Assembly (NCBI RefSeq): GCF_026625565.1
Contig: NZ_CP112998.1
Span: forward strand, 6,360,501 to 6,424,500
DNA from: Dyadobacter pollutisoli
GTDB taxonomy: Bacteria; Bacteroidota; Bacteroidia; Cytophagales; Spirosomataceae
DNA: 64,000 nt
Direction: 5' to 3'
The first letter of the stretch is position 1. The number at the start of each line of letters is the position of its first letter. A model generated the notes under the pieces. That model worked only from the letters and a program-made list of their open reading frames with translations, was not told where the DNA came from and made no database searches. Of the stretch, positions 16,567 through 24,834 are shown one piece after another. Position numbers and translations under genes: made by a program.

Positions 16567-17586
16567 TCAATTCGCTACATCTTCCTTCTTTGTGGTGCCA
16601 TCATCGTCAAACGGGCGGTCCCGAAAACTTCCGTCTTTACCCTTTAGAAAGCTGGGAATGCCCGTAGGTATCAGGAAGTTATTAACAGTCCCTCCGAAAA
16701 CCTGGCTTAATAAGCGTGCGTAATCTAACGGATTCCATTCTCCGTACACATGTCCGGTAAAATCACTCTGCGTCGTTTGGATGATTTTCAACGAATTTTC
16801 GCTAATCTCGTCGAGTTCAAAGACGTATGGATCTTTAAAAATATGCTGGCGATACATACACTCTATGAAGAAATTTTTGAATTGTATTGGTGCCAAATGT
16901 TTCGTAGTAGCAGTATGAGTGAGATCTTCAAAGATATTTCTCTGTAGATCGGAGTCGGCAAGTAAAACAACAATACCTATTTCGCCGAGTCGGATGGCAA
17001 CACACTGCTCCGGGACCGCATCGAAATAGTCAAAGTTCTTAGATGGCACGTCACTGGTTTTCAAATGGCAGATAAATACAGACCCAGGAAAAAAATTCTC
17101 GAAATGGATCTCCTTATCAATGCTTCTTAGTAGAAGGTGATTTAGAGCCATCAAGTTGAAGTTATTCTCTTTAACTATTCGGACCGACTCAGGGTTTTTG
17201 ATATCCTCTCTAAAAAAGGTTTCCTTATACAGCCATTTGTAGAATATTAATTGGGCCCACTGATATATTCTTATTGACGATACGTTATCCCTGAAATATT
17301 CATAGCCGCCTTCGACCCCGTTACGAATTATCGCTTCTAGTTTAGAGAGATGCTCGTTGTTACAGACATTACAGCAAGGAATAACACTGCGTTTGTACTC
17401 ATACATTACGCCGTTTAAAAGCTTCACTTTCTTGTCCCATAGTTGAAATTTGTTAAGAACCCATTGAGGAAAAATGTGTTCTCTGGTCGAGTTGTCGTCG
17501 TTAAGATCTCTCCCGCATAGAAAGCATACATCTGTTGATGCATATTTCCTTGTAAACCAGCTTTCGAAAGGGATGTCGGTTGTCAT
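16567..17586 (-). CDS. HNH-type endonuclease-like protein
   Basis: The N-terminus of this 339-residue protein has CFLCG, then TREHIFPQWV, then CCNVCNNEHLS. This is a zinc-knuckle HNH arrangement in which EH supplies the catalytic His and NN the final part of the motif. The remaining 250 residues are unrecognised. It lies alone between the excisionase-like gene and the unknown gene next to the integrase. The same layout (CxxC, (D/E)H, CxxCN) is seen at 4046-4756. It may be a cargo defence nuclease. Confidence 0.65.
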   Translation of the reverse strand: MTTDIPFESWFTRKYASTDVCFLCGRDLNDDNSTREHIFPQWVLNKFQLWDKKVKLLNGVMYEYKRSVIPCCNVCNNEHLSKLEAIIRNGVEGGYEYFRDNVSSIRIYQWAQLIFYKWLYKETFFREDIKNPESVRIVKENNFNLMALNHLLLRSIDKEIHFENFFPGSVFICHLKTSDVPSKNFDYFDAVPEQCVAIRLGEIGIVVLLADSDLQRNIFEDLTHTATTKHLAPIQFKNFFIECMYRQHIFKDPYVFELDEISENSLKIIQTTQSDFTGHVYGEWNPLDYARLLSQVFGGTVNNFLIPTGIPSFLKGKDGSFRDRPFDDDGTTKKEDVAN

Positions 17587-17707
17587 GTAAGGGGAATTAC
17601 AGTAGTTGAATTTGCGATGTTAAATGAATCTATCGAAATACTTTCTTCAGAATGCAAGCGCGGTTGTTAGTTTAACGTTTTTTTTCAAATAGTCAGCGAA
17701 GATTTTG

Positions 17708-18475
17708 TCAAAAGTCGATGGTGTTCATTGTGATCGATTCATTGAAGAAAAATTTTGTAAGAGCGGCGGCCAAATAGTCAGGAATGTTGAGTTGGAGATT
17801 TTTTTCTGATGCCAGCAAAGTAGTTAGCTTTCGAATCCCATCAACCTTGTTGTCGGAAAACGGGGCAAAATATTTTAGCAGATGGGGGAGTTCTACTGTG
17901 TGTTTGTATTTTAGGACTCCAACGTTCTTTTCATCGACGACTAACCTTTGAAGTGCTAGGAATAAGAAAATCAGCTTTTTTGGATCTACCTGTGGGTTTA
18001 TTTCAATTCTTGCGTTCCTAATTTCCTTTATTACATCAACAATTTCTGTCTCAATTGTACTTCTCGTAGTTGCCTCTACGTGAGCCACTAGGGCTAATCG
18101 TTCGTCCCTAACCCATTTGAGGCATCCGGAAAGAATTCGACGTTTTCGTTTGTCGGATGGCAATGGGATACCACCTTCTAACAAATCAGCGACATCGAGT
18201 ACCTCATTTTCAAAAAAATTCACGAATTCATGCGGACTAGCATAAAGGCCATAATGATAATGAAGGCAATCAAGAGCCTGGTTCGTGCTTTTGTACGAAA
18301 GAATTTTGATAAAGAAGGAATTATAGTAAAGGTTCGCAGATGGCTCATCGTCAAAGCAGAGGTTGTAATTATGCTTTGGCTGCCCAATGTCGTAAACATA
18401 TGGACGGATTGATATGGTGCGGTCCTCTTTGACGTCAAGTAATTGCTTTAACGCTCTCTCGATTGAATTTTTCAT
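17708..18475 (-). CDS. unknown protein next to integrase
   Basis: I do not recognise this 255-residue protein. It is mostly helical by composition with no signal peptide, membrane segment or metal-binding motif. The stretch KLIFLFLALQRLVVDEKN and the C-terminal LPDYLAAAL-like helices are the most regular parts. It is read 35 bp after the integrase on the same strand, so the two may share a transcript. Proteins in this position on Bacteroidota elements are sometimes regulators (RteC-type), but I cannot confirm similarity. Confidence 0.7.
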   Translation of the reverse strand: MKNSIERALKQLLDVKEDRTISIRPYVYDIGQPKHNYNLCFDDEPSANLYYNSFFIKILSYKSTNQALDCLHYHYGLYASPHEFVNFFENEVLDVADLLEGGIPLPSDKRKRRILSGCLKWVRDERLALVAHVEATTRSTIETEIVDVIKEIRNARIEINPQVDPKKLIFLFLALQRLVVDEKNVGVLKYKHTVELPHLLKYFAPFSDNKVDGIRKLTTLLASEKNLQLNIPDYLAAALTKFFFNESITMNTIDF

Positions 18476-18510
18476 AATAGGAGTGTAGCAAAGTGCTCGA
18501 ATGAATTGGA

Positions 18511-19794
18511 TTAACTAGTGCTAAGTGTGTCCTGGCCTGCAATTCTGTTTTTCCACAGGTCAGCAATCTGCTGTGCATATTGACGTTTCGAAACTTTGAT
18601 ATACATCAAAAATGCTTTTTCGGTTTTGTGGCCTGTTATCGACATGATCGCGTAAGTGGGCGTTCCGGCGAGGTATTCATTTGTCGCAAATGATCTGCGG
18701 GCAGTGTGGCAGGTAACAAGGTCATGCTTAGGAACCTTTCTTTGCTTTCTGACACCGCCTTTAGTTTCGACGACGGGTATTTCCTCCGAAATGCCGGCGA
18801 GGACCGCGATTTCTTTTAGATAATCGTTCATGCGTTGGTTGCTTATGGAAGGCGGTAAACTGTTTGGTGTGACGCCGCGGTATTTCAGCATGATGCCTTG
18901 TGAGAATGGGTGAATAGGGATTTCGAGATAGTCCTCTGTCTTTATTGTTTTCACCCGCAAGAATAGAAGGTCAGGAGAAATATTTTCAGCCTGTATCGAT
19001 GAAAGATCGGAGAATCTAAGGCCTGAGTAACAGCCAATAATAAACAAATCGCGGACTTTATCTAGTCTTGGGTTGCTGCTAAGGTCCAAATCCCTGATGG
19101 CATTGATTTCGTCAGCATTCAAATAGACAGAATAAACCTCTTTTCTTGAGGTGGTAAATCGCCTGCTTCGATATTCGAAGTTCTTATTCAAACCCCGCTC
19201 AGTTGCTTCGTTAAGGAAGAATTTCAGTATTCCGGTGTGCTTATTCATAGTATTATCATTGAACTTCCGGTCTTTGGTCATGAAATCCTTGAGTTCTAGG
19301 TAGAAGTCCAGTGTGATGTCGGAAAAGGCAATCGATTTTCTGAAGCTGGCCTTAGCAAAATCTCGTAGAAGTTTAAGGTGAGTATTGTATGTCCTGATCG
19401 TATTGATATTTTTGAACCCTTTCACTGAAGTAATGTAAGAGTCGACAAATGAGAGGAGGTCCGAAGCTTGTATTTTAGGAGTTCGCGCGGCTGGTCGAAC
19501 CAGCTTTTCGAGGTCTGGTTTGATGTACTTTGGATCCAGGGGAAGTTTCTGATATAGGCGACGGTTATATAGTTCGTCCGCGTCATTTTCCCATTTCTTT
19601 AAGTTATTATTAACTTCCAGGGCGTTTGGAGCATTGCGTTTTAGCCGTTGCGTCTTGAGATCCCAGTGCTTCGGATCAACATAGCAGTTAGTGGAAACAA
19701 CGACCTGTCTTGTACCGCCGTAACGCAAGTACAGGGAAATCAGGGAAACACCGGATGCATTCGGTGTTTTCAGGTAGTATTTGACCTTTGCCAT
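18511..19794 (-). CDS. int: tyrosine recombinase/integrase
   Basis: This enzyme joins attP of the circular element to the tRNA-Phe site and reverses it with an excisionase. The 427 residues show an N-terminal arm-binding part (LISLYLRYGG, then CYVDPKHWD, a Bacteroidota-type arm domain), a SAM-like core-binding domain at about 115-215 and a catalytic domain. In the catalytic domain GCYSGLRFSDL gives the first Arg, CHTARRSFAT gives His363 and Arg366, ITGH gives His389 and the nucleophile is Tyr398. Its 5' end faces attR about 190 bp away with arm-type repeats between. Confidence 0.96.
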   Translation of the reverse strand: MAKVKYYLKTPNASGVSLISLYLRYGGTRQVVVSTNCYVDPKHWDLKTQRLKRNAPNALEVNNNLKKWENDADELYNRRLYQKLPLDPKYIKPDLEKLVRPAARTPKIQASDLLSFVDSYITSVKGFKNINTIRTYNTHLKLLRDFAKASFRKSIAFSDITLDFYLELKDFMTKDRKFNDNTMNKHTGILKFFLNEATERGLNKNFEYRSRRFTTSRKEVYSVYLNADEINAIRDLDLSSNPRLDKVRDLFIIGCYSGLRFSDLSSIQAENISPDLLFLRVKTIKTEDYLEIPIHPFSQGIMLKYRGVTPNSLPPSISNQRMNDYLKEIAVLAGISEEIPVVETKGGVRKQRKVPKHDLVTCHTARRSFATNEYLAGTPTYAIMSITGHKTEKAFLMYIKVSKRQYAQQIADLWKNRIAGQDTLSTS

Positions 19795-19844
19795 TTTTGT
19801 GCCTAATTGTATACTTGTGACAATTTAGCAAAAAGTGGGCACAA

Positions 19845-19864
19845 TGGTTTATAAAATAGTTTAC
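19845..19864 (+). promoter_or_regulatory. candidate integrase arm-type sites, right end
   Basis: TGGTTTAT (19845-19852) and TAGTTTAC (19857-19864) lie between the integrase start and attR. Both sequence and 12-bp spacing match the pair at 160-179 at the other end. They could also serve integrase autoregulation, as they overlap the likely int promoter. Confidence 0.5.
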
Positions 19865-19982
19865 AATTTTGGCTTTATCCGTCTTAATCTGATCTATCTT
19901 AAGTTATACTATTGTTTTTTATAAGACTCTGTATATCAGAAAAATACCTTACTAAATCTGACCTATACCTAGGTAAAATTTC

Positions 19983-19999
19983 ATTCCGTCCATCACCAC
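19983..19999 (+). repeat. attR of the integrated element
   Basis: An exact copy of the 17-bp attL sequence (tRNA-Phe 3' end). The bases upstream of it do not resemble a tRNA, so this is the displaced fragment, not a gene. Confidence 0.93.
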
Positions 20000-20003
20000 A
20001 ACT

Positions 20004-20035
20004 AAAAGCCGTTACGAGCAATCGTAGCGGCTTTT
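20004..20035 (+). terminator. displaced tRNA-Phe terminator
   Basis: A 14-bp stem with one T-G pair (20004-20017 with 20022-20035), a GCAA loop and a T run follows attR at once. It is probably the original terminator of the tRNA-Phe gene before the element integrated. From 20036 to 20190 no gene is seen. Confidence 0.75.
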
Positions 20036-20190
20036 TTGTTGGCCTTGAATGCGAATTTTTCAGTAGGTACTGTCTTCAAGCGATGCCAATTCTTTCTCTC
20101 ACACTAAAGGTTAACTAACAAATCCCTTAATTCAGAAAATGCATAGAAAACTGAACTGATGATTTAGCTTTTTGGCTACTATTCCCGAAC

Positions 20191-21321
20191 CTAGCGGTGC
20201 GTCGTTTTAATGATGGCAGCGTTCTCTCGGTCACGTTTCAAACTTCCCACATTTATTAGTAGAGAAATCAGATCGTCATTGAAATAATAGTTTTCCTTGC
20301 CTAACTTTTTCTTGTGTAGAAGATCTATTTCACAAAGTGAGTCCAGATACCGGGCGGCTGTTTTTCTTGCTACATTCAAATCCTTTTTCACGAACTCGAT
20401 TTTGGTATATGGGTGCCGAAATAAACTATTTATCAAATCCTGACTATATACCTTTGGCAACTCTGTCCTGATCTTCTGTTTGTGACCGGTCATCAGAACC
20501 TTAATGTCTCTTATCATATCCGATGTTTGCAGGGCTGTTTGCTCGACAGCGTCCAGAATATATAAAATCCAGGGTTCCCATTGTTCTGTCTGACGAGTTT
20601 GTTGCAACAAATTATAATAGGCAGCTTTATTTTGATTAATAAACCGGCTGAGGTACAGAATAGGTAATTTGAGCAGGCCCTCTTTGACGAGGTATAGGAT
20701 ATTCACAATCCGGCCGGTCCGTCCATTACCGTCGTAAAAAGGGTGAATGCTTTCAAATTGATGATGGATGATTGCCATCTTTATCACCGGATCAATGTCT
20801 GAAAGACTGTCGTCGTTTATAAAATGCTCTAAGTTTCCCATGAGCGAGACGATATCTGCATGATTTTGTGGAGGCATGTAGACGACTTCGCCTGTTTGTT
20901 CATTTTTCAGGACCGTGCCAGGTACCTTTCTGAATCCGGCGTCATTTTCTTCTAGTAATGCCTGCAGTGCAATAATATTGTTGCTTGTAAGAAGGCCTGT
21001 TTGCTTTACCTGCTGATATCCTTCAAGTAATGCGTGTGCATAATTATACACTTCTTTGGCGGCAAGGCTTACAAATTGATGTGCCTGACTGTCACTACTA
21101 TATAACTCGTCATGCGTTGTTACGATGTTTTCTATTGCCGAACTATCCTTAGCTTCCTGCAGTGCAAGGGTGTTAATGATAATGCGCTCATTGGGAATGC
21201 TTTCTGCAATACCATTCAAACCAGCTAAGGCTGCACGTGCAGTACTTAGCTTTTTAAGTACTGCCCTGGTTTCTATTTCACTCGAAAGAGGCAGTTTGGG
21301 TAGTCGTATCTCGCCGCTCAT
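20191..21321 (-). CDS. Fic-domain protein (class II, N-terminal inhibitory helix)
   Basis: Fic proteins transfer AMP or similar groups to protein hydroxyl side chains. The core motif HPFYDGNGRTGR (193-204) is intact, with the catalytic His and the NGR phosphate-binding loop. An inhibitory helix motif of the S-x3-E-N type sits at Ser60-Glu64-Asn65, which marks a self-inhibited (class II) Fic enzyme. The last 90 residues look like a winged helix (DLNVARKTAARYLDSL), as in many bacterial Fic proteins of about 370 residues. The gene stands alone behind a repeat-rich promoter. It lies outside the element borders. Confidence 0.93.
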   Translation of the reverse strand: MSGEIRLPKLPLSSEIETRAVLKKLSTARAALAGLNGIAESIPNERIIINTLALQEAKDSSAIENIVTTHDELYSSDSQAHQFVSLAAKEVYNYAHALLEGYQQVKQTGLLTSNNIIALQALLEENDAGFRKVPGTVLKNEQTGEVVYMPPQNHADIVSLMGNLEHFINDDSLSDIDPVIKMAIIHHQFESIHPFYDGNGRTGRIVNILYLVKEGLLKLPILYLSRFINQNKAAYYNLLQQTRQTEQWEPWILYILDAVEQTALQTSDMIRDIKVLMTGHKQKIRTELPKVYSQDLINSLFRHPYTKIEFVKKDLNVARKTAARYLDSLCEIDLLHKKKLGKENYYFNDDLISLLINVGSLKRDRENAAIIKTTHR

Positions 21322-21328
21322 ACTTCAT

Positions 21329-21439
21329 GGGTCATTTTTTCAAATTTAGGGCTATTTCCCGATTAACGTGGGTCATTTTTTCGATTTTTGACTCACGTCT
21401 TGGTAAACGTGGGTCATTTTTTCAATTTTTGACCCACGT
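21329..21439. promoter_or_regulatory. 41-bp-periodic repeat with hairpins upstream of fic gene
   Basis: GGGTCATTTTTTC starts at 21329, 21370 and, as GGGTCATTTTTTC again, at 21411, exactly 41 bp apart. The last two are paired with inverted copies: CGTGGGTC (21367) with GACTCACG (21390), and ACGTGGGTC (21407-21415) with GACCCACGT (21431-21439). Repeated palindromes just upstream of the fic start look like operator sites, possibly for its own winged-helix domain. Confidence 0.6.
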
Positions 21440-21528
21440 GTTAGAGAACGTGTACCTGTTTTTGGAGATAAGAGCGGACTTTCCGGCACATACAACGAAT
21501 CCGTTGTGCAATGTCCTATTTGTATAAT

Positions 21529-21759
21529 CTACTTTTGTAAAGTGAACGACGACATCGGCTCCAACAACTCTATTACGTCAATATTCAGGAAGAAAGCGAT
21601 CTCGTAGAGCTCAGGAATGGACGGCTGACTATAATTAGTACACCATTTGGACACTGTCTGCGGGCTAACTTCCAAATGCTCAGCAAGAACCTTATTCTTG
21701 ATCTGTTTTAGTGCAAGGTGGGCCTTGACGCGATTATATATCCTCTTTTTCGTATCCAT
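21529..21759 (-). CDS. small XRE-family helix-turn-helix protein
   Basis: The 76-residue product is almost entirely a Cro/C1-type helix-turn-helix: VLAEHLEVSPQTVSKWCTN, then SIPELYEIAFFLNIDVIELL. Such minimal XRE proteins often act as antitoxins or autorepressors. It lies 200 bp upstream of the Fic gene on the same strand, with the 41-bp repeats in between, so control of that promoter is possible. Confidence 0.85.
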   Translation of the reverse strand: MDTKKRIYNRVKAHLALKQIKNKVLAEHLEVSPQTVSKWCTNYSQPSIPELYEIAFFLNIDVIELLEPMSSFTLQK

Positions 21760-22000
21760 TCAGCCAAGTTAGAAAAATCTAACAAACTGAATTAGAGTTA
21801 ATTATATCTTTTAAAGTTAAATAATTAAATTTTGAGGATAAAAATATCTTTTTAGAATGATTTAAAGCTTTTAAGTTTAATTTAATTTTAATGAATAAAT
21901 ATCTTTTGAATTGAATGAATGCCGTTTAAGGGATTTTAATTCATTTCAAAAGATAAATTTACTGTAAACAACTTCACCACAATCTTAAAATACACACACT

Positions 22001-22270
22001 ATGAATTTCAAAATCATTACCATCCCCGAATCTGGAACCGAAGTATGTCTCCACCGCGATCGCAATGACGAGGGAGAAGAAATTGTACGCATTACGGCAC
22101 TTGTGATCAGTTTGGCCGGGACAGAACCCATGTTGGAGACAGTAGTGCGGTTCGCTGACGCCTGGTCGGCGCAATTTTTTGTGGAAGATTATTCTGAGAC
22201 GTCGGCGAAGGGTTTTTTGAGACTGTGTTTGGAAGAGGAAGGGATTAGAATGAATGGAAATCACACTTAA
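22001..22270 (+). CDS. small hypothetical protein
   Basis: I do not recognise this 89-residue acidic protein. It has no signal peptide or membrane segment. It is the only open frame in a sensible place here, preceded by 240 bp of very AT-rich promoter-like DNA, and has an AT-rich leader just before ATG. Codon use is like that of its neighbours. It is divergent from the XRE gene at 21759. Confidence 0.5.
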   Translation: MNFKIITIPESGTEVCLHRDRNDEGEEIVRITALVISLAGTEPMLETVVRFADAWSAQFFVEDYSETSAKGFLRLCLEEEGIRMNGNHT

Positions 22271-22352
22271 ATAGACCTTTATCCTTAATTATTATTTTAG
22301 CTATCTGTCTGTAAATCAATCAAATGTGGTTAATTTTTTAAATTCACAACAG

Positions 22353-22413
22353 AATAAACGAGATTTAGTACAGCATAATAAACGAGATTTGGTACAACAG
22401 AATAAATGAGATT
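22353..22413. repeat. three 24-bp tandem repeats behind the Fic-like gene
   Basis: AATAAACGAGATTT starts at 22353 and 22377, and the variant AATAAATGAGATT at 22401, each 24 bp apart; between them lie GTACA-type spacers. The third copy touches the stop codon of the following minus-strand gene. No function is evident. Confidence 0.7.
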
Positions 22414-23009
22414 CACGACCGGGCAAAAGCAAGCAATTGCGTAATATCTCCTGCATCAGCGGTCCTTACGGCTTTCAGGTATATGATACGGGTATCGTTT
22501 GGTAGGGCTAAGTTAGCTGCGCCCCAAGTAAAAACCGGCTGTTTATAAATTTTCTCAATGATAACGTCGGCGATGAGACGGCTATGCCTTCCGTTTCCAT
22601 TTGGGAAGCAGTGAATGCTAACTATCCGATGTTTAAATCTAATAGCTATTTCTTCCGGAGAAAAGGTCTTATTTTCCACCCAAAACTTAGCATCATCGAG
22701 CAGGGTGCGTAGGGAGGCAGGAATTTGCCACTTATCGATACCAAGATTTTTATCTGTTTTTCTAAACTCACCCGCCCAAGCCCAGACATTTCCGTACATA
22801 CGCTTGTGAAGGTTCTTTACAAATCGTTCAGTAAATACTACATCAGGTTTAAACGAACGAGTAAGTAACCATTGAACTGCTTCTTCTATGTTTTGCTGTT
22901 CAAACTCGTTCAATTCAGCGCGAGTAGCAATCGTGGGTATTAATAATCCTTCTTTTTCTTCCTCATCAAGTGATGTTTGCCCCGAAATATATTCTAAATC
23001 TAATCCCAT
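22413..23009 (-). CDS. mobile mystery protein B (Fic/DOC family)
   Basis: The Fic motif reads HCFPNGNGRHSR (133-144), with Asn in place of the usual Asp/Glu, which is normal for the mobile-mystery-B group. The 198 residues also show the WAWAGEFR segment of that group. It overlaps the end of the regulator gene upstream by 10 bp, giving a two-gene operon with the layout of a toxin-antitoxin pair. The family name reflects its scattered distribution on genomes. A transferase (AMPylation-type) activity is inferred from the motif. Confidence 0.9.
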   Translation of the reverse strand: MGLDLEYISGQTSLDEEEKEGLLIPTIATRAELNEFEQQNIEEAVQWLLTRSFKPDVVFTERFVKNLHKRMYGNVWAWAGEFRKTDKNLGIDKWQIPASLRTLLDDAKFWVENKTFSPEEIAIRFKHRIVSIHCFPNGNGRHSRLIADVIIEKIYKQPVFTWGAANLALPNDTRIIYLKAVRTADAGDITQLLAFARS

Positions 23010-23458
23010 AGAATTTTAGGCATATCATTTTTAATAACAAAAGCCCTTTCCTCAACAGCTTTCTTGAGGCGCATATTCGAATTTTCCTGGTCTTCGAGTT
23101 TCATCGTATTGGAGGTACGCATTACAATTTTCATTGCCAGCTCCGTAGCTTTTCTGTCAATGAGAGCATCTAAGGAACCATCTTTTGGAACCAGTCCGTA
23201 GACCAGCTCCATGTCCATCGCATTTGCTGCCTCTCGTAAGGATTTCAGGGTTATAGACCCTTCTTTTTCCCTTCTTTCAATATCCTTTATACTTTGTTTT
23301 GTAATTGAAAGTTTCTGCCCTAGCTGTTGCATCGACATTCCAACTGCGGTCCGAACGGCCTTTATCCACCCAGTAGGAGGCATTGCGACCTTTTTCAGTG
23401 CGTTAAATGCAGCTAATTTGTCATTGAGTTGCTGTATTTGCAATGTTTTTCTAGCCAT
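23000..23458 (-). CDS. mobile mystery protein A (XRE-type regulator)
   Basis: The 152-residue protein has the family opening (two short helices, then MPPTGWIKAVRTAVGMSMQQ) and a helix-turn-helix at about 45-75 (LGQKLSITKQSIKDIERREK). It is always found upstream of mobile mystery protein B and is the likely antitoxin and autorepressor. The ATG at 23458 is chosen because the residues upstream are hydrophobic and belong to the operator region. The promoter has three copies of TATAACTTTAC. Confidence 0.9.
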   Translation of the reverse strand: MARKTLQIQQLNDKLAAFNALKKVAMPPTGWIKAVRTAVGMSMQQLGQKLSITKQSIKDIERREKEGSITLKSLREAANAMDMELVYGLVPKDGSLDALIDRKATELAMKIVMRTSNTMKLEDQENSNMRLKKAVEERAFVIKNDMPKILWD

Positions 23459-23493
23459 AATTAAAGTTATGATGTGACTCGGGACATGAAAAA

Positions 23494-23577
23494 GTAAAGA
23501 TATAACTTTACTTAATAAACACAAAAGTAAAGTTATATCTTTACGAAAATACATATTTTGTAAGGCTATAACTTTAC
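23494..23577. promoter_or_regulatory. operator palindromes of the mobile mystery A/B operon
   Basis: GTAAAGATATAACTTTAC (23494-23511) is followed by its exact reverse complement (23527-23544). Each is itself nearly palindromic. A half copy TATAACTTTAC is at 23567-23577 and a shorter half site TAAAGTTAT at 23462-23470, just ahead of the start codon. This is a typical autoregulatory array for an XRE protein. Confidence 0.7.
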
Positions 23578-23798
23578 AATATGTAGCTTAAGTCGACTAT
23601 TTCCGGTCGTAATTCAGCTGGCAGGAAAACGGCACCATCTTGTCCCATTACTTATATCAACATTGGTTTTATGCTTGGGTCGTTCCTGTTGTTCAATGGC
23701 CGTTTTTATTGATATCTCTACTCCTTAAATAGAAGTTGAAAAAATTGCCTTTAAAAAATAAGCTATCGTAAAATTCGTGGAAGTAACATTATAGGGCT

Positions 23799-23806
23799 TA
23801 CTTTTG
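23799..23806 (+). promoter_or_regulatory. Bacteroidota -7 element before glycosyltransferase-like gene
   Basis: TACTTTTG fits TAnnTTTG and lies 36 bases before the ATG at 23843. The -33 element is weak. From 23578 to 23798 no gene is seen. Confidence 0.5.
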
Positions 23807-23842
23807 TAGACTCATTCGCCTCGTTCCTAAGAATATTACTTC

Positions 23843-24832
23843 ATGCAAAAAGTAGATGTTTGTATCAACTACTATGGAAAGCCTTATCAAACTGCGGTTA
23901 CTTTGCTTAGCTTATGGGAGCACTCTTCCAGGCACATTGATAGGATTTTTGTAATCATAGAAAAAGTACAGCCTTACGATGAGTACGGCAGTGTACCACT
24001 TCTGAAACATGTTTTGAAGGACCTCCCTGTAGAATATGTTTACCCCAAACATTTTTACTACGCTGGCTCGCCGCCGGTAAGCTGGCTCTCTGATCCCGAA
24101 AAAAGGTACGGACTCAAATACCAGTATGCATTTGAAAATTCCACCAGCGAATACCTGTTTCTGACGCACAACGATTGCCTTTACAAAAGCGATCTGATCG
24201 GGGAAATGCTTCCGGTAACATTGAAGGAAAAAATAGCTGGAATTGGATTGATAGGTCAATGCTGGAACTGCCCGGCGATGTCTGCCAAATTATGCGATGG
24301 TGCCACATTTGAAAGCTACAAACCCAATGCGGCGGAACTCAAAGAACTAACGGTGCTATACGGCCCGCCACGTGAGAAAATCCACCTCGAACTAATCGAA
24401 AGCGGGTACATTCATCCGCTACCTGAATGCCGGCTCAACGAGTATGCCTGCCTGATCAATGTTGCTGCTTACCAGCAAAATGTATTTCCAAAAGGAGACA
24501 TTCTGCCACTGGGAGGTAACTGGCACGGTACCGACTGGGGCACGATCTGGTTTCATGAAATGTACAACCGGGGATACAAGTTTGTCAATTTTCCTTTTGA
24601 GCCAAAAATGATCCATGCGCCTTTTTCCAATAACGGAAGCGGCCACGTAGCGGATTCAGATCTGGATCTTTACAGACAAACGGAAAAGCAAGCGCATGAA
24701 TATCTCTTGAAAAACAGCAATATTTCCGGGGGGATACCTTTGTCCGTGAGCATGGAGCAGACGCAAATCAGGGCTAACCGGTTTTTGGGAAAGGTATACA
24801 ATAAAGTGAGGACCAAATTGGGCCTATTGTAA
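23843..24832 (+). CDS. glycosyltransferase-like protein (GT-A fold)
   Basis: The start VDVCINYYGKPYQTAVTLLS is the first strand and helix of a GT-A nucleotide-sugar transferase. It is followed at about residue 110 by LFLTHNDCLY, which occupies the place of the DxD metal site. NGSGHV and the C-terminal basic stretch follow. No membrane segment is present in the 329 residues. It stands alone, so the acceptor cannot be guessed. The DxD is not canonical, so activity is less certain than fold. Confidence 0.7.
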   Translation: MQKVDVCINYYGKPYQTAVTLLSLWEHSSRHIDRIFVIIEKVQPYDEYGSVPLLKHVLKDLPVEYVYPKHFYYAGSPPVSWLSDPEKRYGLKYQYAFENSTSEYLFLTHNDCLYKSDLIGEMLPVTLKEKIAGIGLIGQCWNCPAMSAKLCDGATFESYKPNAAELKELTVLYGPPREKIHLELIESGYIHPLPECRLNEYACLINVAAYQQNVFPKGDILPLGGNWHGTDWGTIWFHEMYNRGYKFVNFPFEPKMIHAPFSNNGSGHVADSDLDLYRQTEKQAHEYLLKNSNISGGIPLSVSMEQTQIRANRFLGKVYNKVRTKLGLL

Positions 24833-24834
24833 CA

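Larger units (their letters stand above)
88..19999. mobile_element. integrative mobilizable element in tRNA-Phe
   Basis: The element of about 19.9 kb is bounded by the 17-bp repeat. It contains, from the right end inward, a tyrosine integrase, an excisionase-like HTH, an SF3-type helicase, a Toprim primase, accessory mobilization and relaxase genes, and a cargo of restriction-modification and nuclease genes. No VirB/TraG-type conjugation machinery or coupling ATPase is seen. It is therefore probably mobilizable by a helper element rather than self-transmissible. Genes right of 20000 are not part of it by this boundary. Confidence 0.9.

Noticed and set aside
22353..22413. Short CRISPR-like array
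   Set aside because: Only three copies at 24-bp spacing, no spacer variation and no cas genes.
88..23577. Extending the integrated element to include both Fic loci
   Set aside because: The att repeat and the displaced tRNA terminator place the border at 19999; no further copy of the 17-bp repeat was seen to the right.
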